A DNA stretch of 33,322 bases from a candidate division TM6 bacterium UASB124 (GCA_945897315.1 CAMDFF010000009.1:1-33322), one strand, 5' to 3'; positions 1 through 8,393 are shown, counted from the first letter of the stretch. Program-made: numbers and translations. The notes: generated from the sequence alone by a model not told the origin.

Positions 1-95
1 ATGAGCTAGTCGATACATAGCACTATCGGTCTCGCATTGCATCTGCTGGTCAGCATAGCCAGAGGATCCGGGAAAGGGCAGAGAAAAGCAAAAAC

Positions 96-136
96 GAGGC
101 TCAATTCATAATTTTTAATGAATTTACGTAAGCCTC
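96..136. repeat. imperfect hairpin upstream of first ankyrin gene
   Basis: Nested inverted repeats are visible: gaggct (96-101) pairs with agcctc (131-136), and aattcat (103-109) pairs with atgaatt (118-124). No T-run follows directly on either strand, so terminator function is uncertain. The rest of bases 1-228 shows no gene I can support. A reading frame is open on the minus strand at the left edge, but it lacks a start and a recognisable product. Confidence 0.4.
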
Positions 137-189
137 TGTTGTACTATAAAAAAAAACGCCAGGAATCAGCTTAATTATTGGAGCTAATC

Positions 190-216
190 ATGCCATTTTT
201 CTGTCACAATTATTGA
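190..216 (+). other. possible 8-codon upstream ORF
   Basis: An ATG at 190 follows a ggag Shine-Dalgarno-like sequence by about 7 nt and reads MPFFCHNY before a TGA at 214-216. The ankyrin gene that starts 12 nt later has no clear Shine-Dalgarno of its own, so coupled re-initiation is possible. The ORF is tiny and could be chance. Confidence 0.25.
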
Positions 217-228
217 GCATAAACGCCT

Positions 229-879
229 ATGAAGCTGATACTCACCCTACTAACTATTTTTTTGTCGTCTCAGTTGTTCGCTTCTGCACAACGCCCACGA
301 GAAGAAGCGGCCACCGGGCCCTTTCGTCGTCATCACATCGAGCGCTATGGACAAACAGCCCTGGGATACGCAGCTGCTCATGGATCCCTGAAAGCTATCG
401 AAGAGCTACTCCGTGCAGAGCCACAAAGCCTCACCATCAATGAGCAAGATCACTTTGGCCATACCGCATTAATACTTGCTGTAATCAATAATCACCCAGA
501 AGTACTCACAGCTCTTATCAAAGCAGGGGCAGACATTGAAATTATGACAAGCTATGGATACACCCCTCTTATGACAGCAGCCATCACGGGACATGTGATC
601 TGTGCTGAAATACTTATCAGGGCGGGGGCACACCTAAAAACGCAGAATGAACGCGGCCAAACTGCTTTAAGCCTTGCTCGTTATAACAGTCATGATACGA
701 TTGTAGGGATAATTCTTGTTGCGCTGATGCACGAACCTCGACCAAGACGACAAGCACTAAAAATTGCAGAAGATTGCATTGCTGCTTCTTATGAAGACAC
801 ATCACACGACAGCGAAGAAGATATAAACTGGAGAATGAAGTTTTTTCCATTTACTATTTTCTCTTGGTTCAACTCATAA
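229..879 (+). CDS. exported ankyrin-repeat protein (1)
   Basis: This 216-aa protein starts with a typical signal peptide (MKLILTLLTIFLSSQLFASA, then QRP). About four ankyrin repeats follow, at roughly residues 37-165. Repeat hallmarks are visible: GQTALGYAAAHG, GHTALILAVINNH, GYTPLMTAAITGH with ILIRAGA, and GQTALSLAR. Ankyrin repeats are protein-binding scaffolds, and exported versions in host-associated bacteria are often effectors. The target cannot be read from sequence. The C-terminal 50 residues are acidic and unassigned. It is the first of three exported ankyrin genes in a row. The start was chosen because it gives the signal peptide; its Shine-Dalgarno is poor. Confidence 0.85.
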   Translation: MKLILTLLTIFLSSQLFASAQRPREEAATGPFRRHHIERYGQTALGYAAAHGSLKAIEELLRAEPQSLTINEQDHFGHTALILAVINNHPEVLTALIKAGADIEIMTSYGYTPLMTAAITGHVICAEILIRAGAHLKTQNERGQTALSLARYNSHDTIVGIILVALMHEPRPRRQALKIAEDCIAASYEDTSHDSEEDINWRMKFFPFTIFSWFNS

Positions 880-1015
880 TATTTTGTTCATGCATATTTC
901 CTCAGAAAGAAGAATGTATAAACCTTAGCTATAAAATATGATACCATTGCCGCCTAAGAGCTCGTGTATAAACATTACAACACCAACCCCAGAACACTAT
1001 TTTTTGGATCACTTC

Positions 1016-2224
1016 ATGAATTATAAAAATATCATACTGTTCTTTTTTGTCTTTTTATCTCAACTGCCTCTGAAGCCAGCAGGGCAAAGATCAAAAGCAG
1101 GCTCCTCAGATGCTCCTAGCTGCTCTACTGGGAGTGGTTGTGCGGCTCCAGTGCATGCAGATCATGTTGATTTTTCAGGATTATCGGAAGAAGAACAAAT
1201 CAACGCAGCTCTTGCTGAAAGTCTAGGGTTACCGTACACGCCACGAAAACCACTAGTATGCAAACCACCAGCGCTAGACACTACATGTTTCGGCGACCTC
1301 GAGGCAGCAAAGAGCTTTTCAAAACAAGCAATAGCAGCAGAAATGTCTAGATTAAAAAGACTTACTGCAGTATTAAAAGTGAAGACCAAGAGGACAAAGC
1401 AAACAGATGACGACGCAGAAATGCCTAGATTAGAAATACTTACTGCAGGATTACAATTTGAGACCAATCGCACAGAGCAAACAGATGACGACGCAGAGAT
1501 AGCAGCAATTGCCCTTAGCCTCGAAGAACAGCCTCAAGGGATCCACAAGCCACGCGCTACAAGACCATCGGCCGTTTCAGCTTCGCATGGATTTTCGGAT
1601 TTACGCTTCTCTGTTGATGCGCCGCGAGCAGCAGATCGCCGTGCCCCTCAGCAAGCGCCTAATCAAGTCAGAAGCCCTAGCAACTTTACCCCTTTACAAA
1701 GGGAACAACTCACTGTAGGAGCAACAAAAACCCCTGAGCTCACGCTACTCAAAGCAGCACACAACGGTAATCTAGAGGAAGTAATGCAAGCTCTTGCAAA
1801 AGCGCCGCTAGACACAAAAGATTTTCCTTCTGAACGCACTGCTTTAATGCTCGCTGCTAGCCAAGAGCACATTCATGTAGTTAGCGCACTTCTGCAACTT
1901 TATGGCCGGAATTTATACGAACAAACAGAAATGGGCATGAATCTTGCAACTGCTATCAAACTCACAGGTGCTGACATAAATGCTCAGGACAATAAGGGCA
2001 ACACTGCACTCATGCATGCTGTCATGAACAATAGACCTAGAATCGTTACCATGTTGCTGGCTACTGGATCTACAATAATGCCTCTCCGTGACTTGATGGT
2101 TCCAAACTTTGAAGGTGATACACCGCTGTCACGTGCAACGGCTTGTGGTCACAAAGAGATTCAATGGATATTGCAAGAACAAATAGAAGCTGCAGCAAGC
2201 GGAACAGATCACCGCAGAAAATGA
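1016..2224 (+). CDS. exported ankyrin protein with UIM-like motifs
   Basis: The protein has 402 aa from the ATG at 1016. An in-frame upstream ATG at 938 is possible, but the later start places a clean signal peptide first (NYKNIILFFFVFLSQLPL). Residues 57-71 read SEEEQINAALAESLG, which fits the ubiquitin-interacting-motif pattern: acidic run, hydrophobic residue, x2, Ala, x3, Ser. Residues 157-172 (DDDAEIAAIALSLEEQ) form a second, looser UIM-like helix. Between them is a 26-residue tandem duplication, then a low-complexity stretch. The C-terminal half has three to four ankyrin repeats (ERTALMLAASQEH, GNTALMHAVMNN, GDTPLSRATACGH). Established: UIMs bind ubiquitin in eukaryotes. Inference: an effector that engages host ubiquitin or ubiquitylated proteins. 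UIMs are short, so chance similarity cannot be excluded. Confidence 0.8.
   Translation: MNYKNIILFFFVFLSQLPLKPAGQRSKAGSSDAPSCSTGSGCAAPVHADHVDFSGLSEEEQINAALAESLGLPYTPRKPLVCKPPALDTTCFGDLEAAKSFSKQAIAAEMSRLKRLTAVLKVKTKRTKQTDDDAEMPRLEILTAGLQFETNRTEQTDDDAEIAAIALSLEEQPQGIHKPRATRPSAVSASHGFSDLRFSVDAPRAADRRAPQQAPNQVRSPSNFTPLQREQLTVGATKTPELTLLKAAHNGNLEEVMQALAKAPLDTKDFPSERTALMLAASQEHIHVVSALLQLYGRNLYEQTEMGMNLATAIKLTGADINAQDNKGNTALMHAVMNNRPRIVTMLLATGSTIMPLRDLMVPNFEGDTPLSRATACGHKEIQWILQEQIEAAASGTDHRRK
1343..1498 (+). repeat. 78-bp (26-aa) tandem duplication inside the ankyrin/UIM gene
   Basis: Two adjacent 78-nt units (1343-1420 and 1421-1498) encode copies sharing the pattern MxRLxxLTAxL, T-x-R-T-x-QTDDDAE. 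The DNA is also clearly similar (atgYctagatta, cttactgca, acagatgacgacgcaga). The second copy runs straight into the second UIM-like helix. Confidence 0.85.
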
Positions 2225-2289
2225 GTATCTCTGACCTTCTATCCTATCTTCAAAGCACACTATTATCAAAAATATGAAAGCGACATTTA

Positions 2290-2934
2290 ATGAAAAATAT
2301 TAGAGTTACCAGCTGGGTCTTTTTTCTTGCTCTCCTCATACCAACAATAGTAAAACCTTCTACCAGAATAATCGCACGATTAGCAACAACATCACTGGCA
2401 CAACCCTTCACTGCAAGATCTTTACCCGGGATATTAAGAACAAAGCATAGCTTGCAATGCTTCCCAAAGATCACGCCTGACAATGACAATGCAGCCAAGA
2501 CCGCTTTTTTAAAAGCGGTTGACAATGGAGATATCGCAACGGTAGCGCTCTTATTAACAAAATCACAAATAAACCCTAATGCAACACTTCCAATGAAGAA
2601 ATTTGCATTGCACCAAGCTGCTGCGCGCGGCGACATTGCCCTGCTAGAACTGCTACTAGATCGTGGAGCCAATATAAACATTATAAATGAACAGGGGAAA
2701 ACAGCCTTAATGTGCGCAGCTGAAGCACAGCGGACTGAAGCAGTAAAATTTCTGCTTGCCCACGGTGCAGACTCAAGAGCTAGTATTACTTGCGGTAATC
2801 CATTTACAGGCAAAAAAAATTGTACGAGTTGTCGCTGCCGTACCAGAGGATGGACAGCCGTTGACTATGCACTCACATCAGACAATGTAGAAATATTACT
2901 TGCAGCAATCGATCCATTTAATGATCTTGAATAA
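2290..2934 (+). CDS. exported ankyrin-repeat protein with Cys-rich insert (3)
   Basis: This 214-aa protein has an N-terminal hydrophobic export signal (about residues 6-22). Ankyrin repeats follow: AFLKAVDNGDIATVALLL, ALHQAAARGDIALLELLLDRGANIN, and GKTALMCAAEAQ with FLLAHGAD. The last repeat is interrupted by an insert at about residues 172-190 with four cysteines (C-x9-C-x2-C-x-C), after which WTAVDYALTSDN resumes the repeat. The cysteines could bind metal or form disulfides. It is third in the ankyrin cluster and is followed by a strong terminator. Function unknown. Confidence 0.83.
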   Translation: MKNIRVTSWVFFLALLIPTIVKPSTRIIARLATTSLAQPFTARSLPGILRTKHSLQCFPKITPDNDNAAKTAFLKAVDNGDIATVALLLTKSQINPNATLPMKKFALHQAAARGDIALLELLLDRGANINIINEQGKTALMCAAEAQRTEAVKFLLAHGADSRASITCGNPFTGKKNCTSCRCRTRGWTAVDYALTSDNVEILLAAIDPFNDLE

Positions 2935-2946
2935 TATGATTTTACG

Positions 2947-2999
2947 TTAAATAAAAAGAGCGCCTGAGTTTAAAAAACTCAGGCGCTCTTTTTATTTAA
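2947..2999. terminator. bidirectional terminator hairpin
   Basis: Perfect 25-bp arms (2947-2971 and 2975-2999) flank an AAA loop. The GC-rich core agcgcctgagt is bounded by A/T tracts on both sides, so it can act on both strands. It separates the convergent ankyrin gene and Nudix gene, and overlaps the Nudix stop codon. Confidence 0.93.
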
Positions 3000-3442
3000 T
3001 CAATTAATGGGTCTTCTTGAGGGTTTGCTAGCATATAGTGCAGCTGGTTGCGCATCATGACCGGCATGAGATTAACGCTTGCAAGCTGATCTAATGGTGC
3101 CCACATAAAAGAAATATATGCTTCCTGTGAAACAGGGGTCTGCAGATATGAGAACCCAGGGACTTGCACAGTAAACACAAAATTAATCTCGTGCTGCAAA
3201 AGCCCTTTACGATTGTGCCACCGGCACTCATGAACACCAAGATAACCCGTTACCTCAGCTTCTGTGATGCCAATTTCTTCGTACAGTTCACGCAAGAGTG
3301 CTGTCTGGGTTGTTTCGCCAAGCTCAACGTGACCACCAGGAAGATAGGTGTAGGTGTTGACACCATCAGTGCCACACGTCAAAAGAACATGACCGTTGTC
3401 AATAATGACGGCACGGGCAATAACTTGAATGTGATTTTTCAT
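2996..3442 (-). CDS. Nudix (MutT-like) hydrolase
   Basis: This 148-aa protein has a complete Nudix box at about residues 36-58: G-x5-E-x7-RELYEEIG (GHVELGETTQTALLRELYEE). That motif binds Mg2+ for hydrolysis of a nucleoside diphosphate linked to another moiety. The substrate cannot be assigned; MutT-like housecleaning or general Nudix activity is likely. The ATG at 3442 lies 3 nt after the thioredoxin stop. A TTG directly upstream is an alternative start. It is probably cotranscribed with the thioredoxin and terminates at the hairpin that overlaps its stop. Confidence 0.93.
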   Translation of the reverse strand: MKNHIQVIARAVIIDNGHVLLTCGTDGVNTYTYLPGGHVELGETTQTALLRELYEEIGITEAEVTGYLGVHECRWHNRKGLLQHEINFVFTVQVPGFSYLQTPVSQEAYISFMWAPLDQLASVNLMPVMMRNQLHYMLANPQEDPLID

Positions 3443-3445
3443 CAA

Positions 3446-3769
3446 TTATGAGCCTAGATGCGCGGTAATCTTATTGGTAAGCGCATCTTTATTCATGTAG
3501 CCAGTCTCTTTTGCAACAAGCTGTCCATCTTTGAGAAACAAGAAGGTAGGGATTGATGAAACGTTGTACTTAACAGCGATGTCACGCTCTTCATCAATAT
3601 TAATTTTAACGAACTTATACTTATCGCCAAGATCTTTTGCCAACTGATCAAAAAGAGGCGCCATCATTTTGCAAGGACCACACCACGTTGCATACATATC
3701 GATCACTACAGGAAGTGTTGAATTTTTTACTTCTTGATCAAAATTTTCAGTGTTCACTAAAATAGCCAT
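3446..3769 (-). CDS. trxA: thioredoxin
   Basis: At 107 aa this is the usual thioredoxin length. It has the active site ATWCGPCKMMAP (about residues 27-38), the cis-proline loop SSIPTF, and FLKDGQ. It has no signal peptide, so it is a cytosolic dithiol reductant for targets such as reductases and, through a DsbD-type carrier, the periplasm. It lies downstream of aspS on the same strand and just ahead of the Nudix gene. Confidence 0.96.
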   Translation of the reverse strand: MAILVNTENFDQEVKNSTLPVVIDMYATWCGPCKMMAPLFDQLAKDLGDKYKFVKINIDEERDIAVKYNVSSIPTFLFLKDGQLVAKETGYMNKDALTNKITAHLGS

Positions 3770-3795
3770 TGTACATACCTGTATTTTTATAAAAA

Positions 3796-5601
3796 CTAAC
3801 TGTTTTCTATTTTTTTATGCGCCATCATTTTTGGGTCACTATACGTGCTCTTGATGTGTAACTCACGAAGCTGTGCATCTTCAACAGTTGATGGGGAACT
3901 CATCATGAGACAGCTACCATTCTGTGTTTTTGGAAATGCAATCACGTCACGAATAGCATCAGTTCCCGTCAGCAACATAATTAAACGATCCACCCCAAAC
4001 GCAACACCACCTTCTGGCGGATAGCCAAAATTCTGAGCATCAAGCAAGAACTTAAATTTCTCTTCAGCTTTCTCACGTGTCATGCCAAGCAGATCAAATA
4101 TTTTGCTTTGTGCTTCTGCAGAGTGAATACGAATCGAACCACCACCCAGCTCTTCACCATTACAAACCAAGTCATACGCACGAGCCTTAATATCTTTGAG
4201 CTCTTGCGTTTCCCAGCCATCTTGCGGAGAGGTAAATTGGTGATGCCGAGCAACCCACTTTTTGCTCTCTTTGTCGTGTTCAAACATCGGAAAATCAGTA
4301 ACCCAGAAGAGCTCAAAAGAACTTGCATCAATCAGATGCAGCTCTTTGCCAAGCGCAAGCCGCAACTGCCCAAGCACTGTCCACGCGTCATCGTACTCGC
4401 CAATAACTACAAACATGGCATCATTCTTGGTGAGCCCAGGAATAACGTCTTGTAGCTGAGCTAAAAAATCTGATGGCAAAAATTTGGTGATGGGGGAATC
4501 AGGAGTACCATCTTCACGCCACTTAAACCACAAAAGCCCTTTTGCACCTAGCTCTTTGGTAACGCGGTCGCTCCAGCGGTCCATGTCTGTTCGAGAGAAT
4601 GAATGATCTTTAACCACGATACAGCCTGCTTGGCCACCAGCATGTATTGCCGCTTTAACAAAGCTTAGCTCTAGCTTTGCAAACACTGACGTAACGTCTT
4701 GCAGCTCTAAACCAAAACGCATATCTGGCTTATCGCTTCCATATCGTTTAAAAACATCATCAAAGGTGTACCGCTTGAGTGGCAACTGCAAGTCTATATG
4801 TAAAAATTGCTTCCAGAGTATTTTAAAGAGCCCTTCGCAAACAGTCTGAATTGCTTCTTCATCAATAAAGGCCATCTCGATATCAAGCTGAGTAAATTCT
4901 GGCTGACGGCTAGCGCGTAGCGCTTCATCGCGGAAACAGCGGGCAATTTGAAAATAGCGATCCATCCCGCCTGCCATCAAAAGCTGCTTATAAATTTGTG
5001 GCGACTCAACTAAGCCGTAAAATGTGCCTGGCTGTGAACGCGATGGCACCAAAAAGTTACGCGCTCCACCTGGTGTACTCTTAGAAAGAATTGGTGTTTC
5101 AATTTCATAAAAGCCTTGCGTATTGAAGTAACTGCGCATCGCAAACAATACTTCATGTCGCACTCTCAAACTATTTTGCATTGACTGACGACGCAAGTCT
5201 AAATAACGATACTTAAGCCGCAGCTCTTCAGAAATCGTACCTTCATCTTCAATCTGAAAAGGCAAGGCTGCCGACTTATTCAATATTTTCAGCGATGTAA
5301 CGTGCACTTCAATATGCCCCGTGGGCAATTTTTCATTCACTGCTTCTGGGCCGCGAGCGACAACCGCACCCTGCACAGCAACAACAAATTCAGAGCGCAA
5401 TGCATGAGCTGCATCAGCAGTATCTTTACAAACAGCTGGATTAAACACTAACTGTACGAGGCCGGAACGGTCGCGCAGGTCGACGAAAATAACGCCCCCA
5501 TGGTCACGGCGACGATGCACCCAACCATTGAGAGTTACTGTTTTACCTAGAAATTCTTTTGTTACTTGTCCGCACAATACGGTTCTTTTAAATAGCTGCA
5601 T
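3796..5601 (-). CDS. aspS: aspartyl-tRNA synthetase (bacterial type)
   Basis: This 601-aa protein has bacterial AspRS architecture. An N-terminal OB-fold anticodon domain (GWVHRRRDHGG, FVDLRDRSG) is followed by the class II core, with motif 2 (FRDEALRASRQPEFTQLD) and C-terminal motif 3 (GGVAFGVDRLIMLLTG), plus the inserted GAD domain. It charges tRNA-Asp with aspartate. The loop carries His34 (RRRDHGG). In the family, His here rather than Leu is associated with non-discriminating enzymes that also charge tRNA-Asn. That would imply an amidotransferase (GatCAB), which is not in this window. The 5' leader has a hairpin covering the Shine-Dalgarno. Confidence 0.98.
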   Translation of the reverse strand: MQLFKRTVLCGQVTKEFLGKTVTLNGWVHRRRDHGGVIFVDLRDRSGLVQLVFNPAVCKDTADAAHALRSEFVVAVQGAVVARGPEAVNEKLPTGHIEVHVTSLKILNKSAALPFQIEDEGTISEELRLKYRYLDLRRQSMQNSLRVRHEVLFAMRSYFNTQGFYEIETPILSKSTPGGARNFLVPSRSQPGTFYGLVESPQIYKQLLMAGGMDRYFQIARCFRDEALRASRQPEFTQLDIEMAFIDEEAIQTVCEGLFKILWKQFLHIDLQLPLKRYTFDDVFKRYGSDKPDMRFGLELQDVTSVFAKLELSFVKAAIHAGGQAGCIVVKDHSFSRTDMDRWSDRVTKELGAKGLLWFKWREDGTPDSPITKFLPSDFLAQLQDVIPGLTKNDAMFVVIGEYDDAWTVLGQLRLALGKELHLIDASSFELFWVTDFPMFEHDKESKKWVARHHQFTSPQDGWETQELKDIKARAYDLVCNGEELGGGSIRIHSAEAQSKIFDLLGMTREKAEEKFKFLLDAQNFGYPPEGGVAFGVDRLIMLLTGTDAIRDVIAFPKTQNGSCLMMSSPSTVEDAQLRELHIKSTYSDPKMMAHKKIENS

Positions 5602-5602
5602 T

Positions 5603-5632
5603 ATGGTCCTTTACGCTTAGAGTAAGGACCAT
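5603..5632 (-). promoter_or_regulatory. hairpin sequestering the aspS ribosome-binding site
   Basis: In the minus-strand RNA, atggtcctt and aaggaccat pair with a short loop. The second arm contains the AAGGA Shine-Dalgarno just before the aspS ATG at 5601. The arrangement could limit translation initiation. I see no T-box consensus. Confidence 0.6.
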
Positions 5633-5697
5633 TGTATCAACTTTTAGATAAAATCGAAGACAAAACTCATCCAGCCATCGCCCAAAATATATTTTTT

Positions 5698-7296
5698 TTA
5701 AACGGGCGTATTTTCTAACACTTTGCATTTTGTCATTGTTCTCTCTTTCTCGCTAAATACAGCACCAATTCTGGTTACTGGTAAGCCATCAATGAGAAAT
5801 TTTTCATCATAGCGACGCTCATCAATTTGATCTAAAGCACTTTCGGCGCTGCCTACTATTTTTAGCTCAATCACAAATATGCGCTTGCTTGTTGGAACCA
5901 TTATGTCCATGTAGCCTTTTGCCGAGGGATTTTCGACTTTTGCATCAAGACCCGTAATTTGTAACACAGCCCAAAATAAAAATTGAAAATTCTCTTCGCT
6001 GCTGAGTTTCATGTCAATTGGAATATTAGCACAAATTTTCTTAAACACCTTCATGAGGCTTTGATCAGTAACTGTATCATGCACGAATAGTGTATGCAGC
6101 TCATCAGCCGCGTCGCTCAAAGCAGTAATATTTTTTTTAGCTATCAGCTTAAGCAATTGCAACCCACACGCGTTTTTTACCTCAAAATTCGGGAACCCCA
6201 AAACATACTTAACGCCACTTGCCGTACTGGTTCCTGATTTAATAGTTAAATAACCGGCTTGATACAGCAAAGTAACAATTTCCAAATGTTCAGGAACGAG
6301 CGAACTTATTGTCGAGCTATCAGTTTTAACATGTTCAAAGTTGCTCACAAGAAAAGATTTATTGTCAAAATATTGCATCACAAAGGTTGGGGTGCCGCTA
6401 GCAAACCAGTAGTCTTTAAATTCAGCATTTTCATCCCCGAAAAAATTAACAATTGAGAATGGGTTGTACACACGATGCGGTGCTTTTTGAGGATCAGCAA
6501 AGCAGTAGCCATTGTACCATTTTTTTATTTTCGCCAATAAATCATGTTTTTGAAAATTATTATGGTTTGCAGCACGTGTGATCCAAGGAGCGAATGATTG
6601 TTCGAGCTCTGCCTGGGTATAGCCGCAAATAGTTGCTGAGCTTGCTAAATCAGAGAGGATGCGTAAATGGTTCAATGCGGAAAAAATCGACACTTTTGCA
6701 AATTGGCTTACGCCAGTAATAAACAAAAAACGGAGGAATTCTCCGCATGGTTTTAAAGGCTTATAAAAATTTTGCATTACTTCTCGATAAGCGTCGAGAC
6801 GTGTGGGGTCATTTAAATTGGTAATTATCGGATAATCATATTCATCGATTAAACAGACAGGCTTAGGCCCTTGTGCGGCAAGTTGCTCAATAAGCGTAGT
6901 AAGCATTGCACCGGGAAGTTTTTGATCTAGAGTGAGGTTGTACATTTTACCAATTTCAGCAAGCCTACTTGCTAAAGCTTCTTTAAGCTCTTCTGGTGTT
7001 TCGTAGGTCATCTTGCTTAAATCTAAATGAATTACCGGATGCGTTTGCCATTGCCAATCGCTGGTTGCAATCCAGGTGCCTTCAAACAACTCTTTTTTTC
7101 CTTCAAAGAGAGCTTTAAAAGTACTGCAAAGCATTGATTTGCCAAAGCGTCGAGGTCGGGATAAAAAATAAGGTGTTTTAATACGTGCTAGCTCATAGAC
7201 CTCTTTTGTCTTATCAACATACAAAAAATTATTGTTCCGCAACTCTTCAAACGTTTGAATACCAATAGGCAAATCTTGTAATCGGTTTTCGAGCAT
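5698..7296 (-). CDS. AAA-ATPase-like protein with PD-(D/E)XK nuclease domain
   Basis: This 532-aa protein belongs to the PF09820 (AAA-ATPase_like) plus PF08011 (DUF1703, PD-(D/E)XK) family. The N-terminus has PIGIQTFEELRNNNFLYVDKT and the Walker A variant SRPRRFGKSML (about residues 46-56). Walker B is VCLIDEYDYP. The C-terminal nuclease-like motif is GYMDIMVP with FVIELKIVGSAESALDQI. The family is greatly expanded in several intracellular and protist-associated bacteria, with no settled function. A strong AAGGAG lies 6 nt before the ATG. It stands between the DsbD-like gene and aspS, with no obvious functional link to either. Confidence 0.93.
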   Translation of the reverse strand: MLENRLQDLPIGIQTFEELRNNNFLYVDKTKEVYELARIKTPYFLSRPRRFGKSMLCSTFKALFEGKKELFEGTWIATSDWQWQTHPVIHLDLSKMTYETPEELKEALASRLAEIGKMYNLTLDQKLPGAMLTTLIEQLAAQGPKPVCLIDEYDYPIITNLNDPTRLDAYREVMQNFYKPLKPCGEFLRFLFITGVSQFAKVSIFSALNHLRILSDLASSATICGYTQAELEQSFAPWITRAANHNNFQKHDLLAKIKKWYNGYCFADPQKAPHRVYNPFSIVNFFGDENAEFKDYWFASGTPTFVMQYFDNKSFLVSNFEHVKTDSSTISSLVPEHLEIVTLLYQAGYLTIKSGTSTASGVKYVLGFPNFEVKNACGLQLLKLIAKKNITALSDAADELHTLFVHDTVTDQSLMKVFKKICANIPIDMKLSSEENFQFLFWAVLQITGLDAKVENPSAKGYMDIMVPTSKRIFVIELKIVGSAESALDQIDERRYDEKFLIDGLPVTRIGAVFSEKERTMTKCKVLENTPV

Positions 7297-7329
7297 GGGG
7301 CACTCCTTGGGAAATTTAGGCTTTTTGGG

Positions 7330-7341
7330 TAGGCTAGCCTA
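7330..7341. repeat. 12-bp perfect palindrome upstream of the AAA/nuclease gene
   Basis: The sequence taggctagccta is self-complementary and lies about 34 nt before the ATG of the ATPase gene. It could be an operator. A gggtagg/cctaccc pair spans the same 7297-7449 gap. Significance is uncertain. Confidence 0.4.
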
Positions 7342-7449
7342 TCTTACCACGGCCCTATAACTCTGCCAAGAATGCTTACAGCTTGGCCTATTGCGTCAGT
7401 CACTGCTACAGCTAACAGATGTGAGAATACTGACCTACCCGCGTTTCAC

Positions 7450-8307
7450 TTAGCAGCACAAACTAATTGCATACGCAGCACAGCCAATGGTAACTAGCAG
7501 CGATACCATAGCAATAAACCGAGCGAATGGCTCTTTAGAGCCACCTTTAAAGAATACATAGCTTGCGCTGCTGGCAATGAGCGCATAGCAAAAAAATGTA
7601 ACCATGGATGGCAAAAATGTATGCAGAAAATAAACGCACACAGACACCATTAAAAAACCAAACAGTTTTTTGACCTCTTCCATCCAAGAACCTGCTTGTG
7701 GCAACATGGTTAATGTGCTCGAGAATGTTCCAACAATAATAAGTAAAACACCCATACCAAGAGCAAACGAAAACAGTGTCATTAGACCAACTAATGGGCT
7801 GCCCTGCTTTGCAACAATTCCCAAGAGCATTGCTAATGCTGGTGTTAAGCACGGAGATGCAACAGTACCAGAAAATATACCAAGGGTGAACATATGCAGC
7901 AGCGACCCCTGCCCGCTTGCATTGCTTTGCCGGAGTAAAAAACGTGGGATGTACAGCTCATAAAAACCAAACATCGAAAATGCCAAGTAAAGGAAAAAGC
8001 TAATCATGATTACTAAAAACCACGGAGCGCCAAGCCATGAGCCAAACATAACCGATGTTTTTGCTGACAAGTAGCCCAACAGGGCATAGACGGTAGCGAT
8101 GCCAATTACATAGGACAATGAGCTAAGAAAATTATAAAAAAGCGATTTACTCGCTTGCGATTGTAGAATGCCAGCGGTGATGGGTATCATGGGGTAAATA
8201 CACGGCGTAAAACTCACCAGAACACCCGCCAAAAAAGCAACCGCGAGCAGGTAGAGTGGTGCGGTTGGATGCGCTGCAACCTGCGCCAATAGCGACGTTA
8301 GATCCAT
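7450..8307 (-). CDS. DsbD-type transmembrane electron carrier (membrane domain only)
   Basis: This 285-aa protein has about eight membrane segments. It has the two redox-cysteine motifs of the DsbD transmembrane domain: SFTPCIYPMIPI near the start and SGTVASPCLTPAL midway. The family moves electrons from cytosolic thioredoxin across the inner membrane to periplasmic thiol proteins. The periplasmic alpha and gamma domains of full-length DsbD are missing, as in CcdA/ScsB-like versions, so a separate periplasmic partner is needed. A clear AAAGGAG precedes the ATG. The thioredoxin at 3446-3769 could be its electron donor (inference). Confidence 0.93.
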   Translation of the reverse strand: MDLTSLLAQVAAHPTAPLYLLAVAFLAGVLVSFTPCIYPMIPITAGILQSQASKSLFYNFLSSLSYVIGIATVYALLGYLSAKTSVMFGSWLGAPWFLVIMISFFLYLAFSMFGFYELYIPRFLLRQSNASGQGSLLHMFTLGIFSGTVASPCLTPALAMLLGIVAKQGSPLVGLMTLFSFALGMGVLLIIVGTFSSTLTMLPQAGSWMEEVKKLFGFLMVSVCVYFLHTFLPSMVTFFCYALIASSASYVFFKGGSKEPFARFIAMVSLLVTIGCAAYAISLCC

Positions 8308-8393
8308 CTAAACTCCTTTCTGAGTATAGAACAAGTCTACTGATAGCGGACAATAGGATGCAAGGGTTTGCTCTAACGACAGCCCTGGCTACT

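Noticed and set aside
1-100. Possible 3' part of a minus-strand gene at the left edge
   Set aside because: A frame is open for about 35 codons but has no start, ribosome site or recognisable motif.
4108-4455. 115-codon plus-strand ORF inside aspS
   Set aside because: Antisense shadow of a strongly conserved gene.
5602-5697. T-box riboswitch for aspS
   Set aside because: No T-box consensus or antiterminator is visible; only a short hairpin over the ribosome site.
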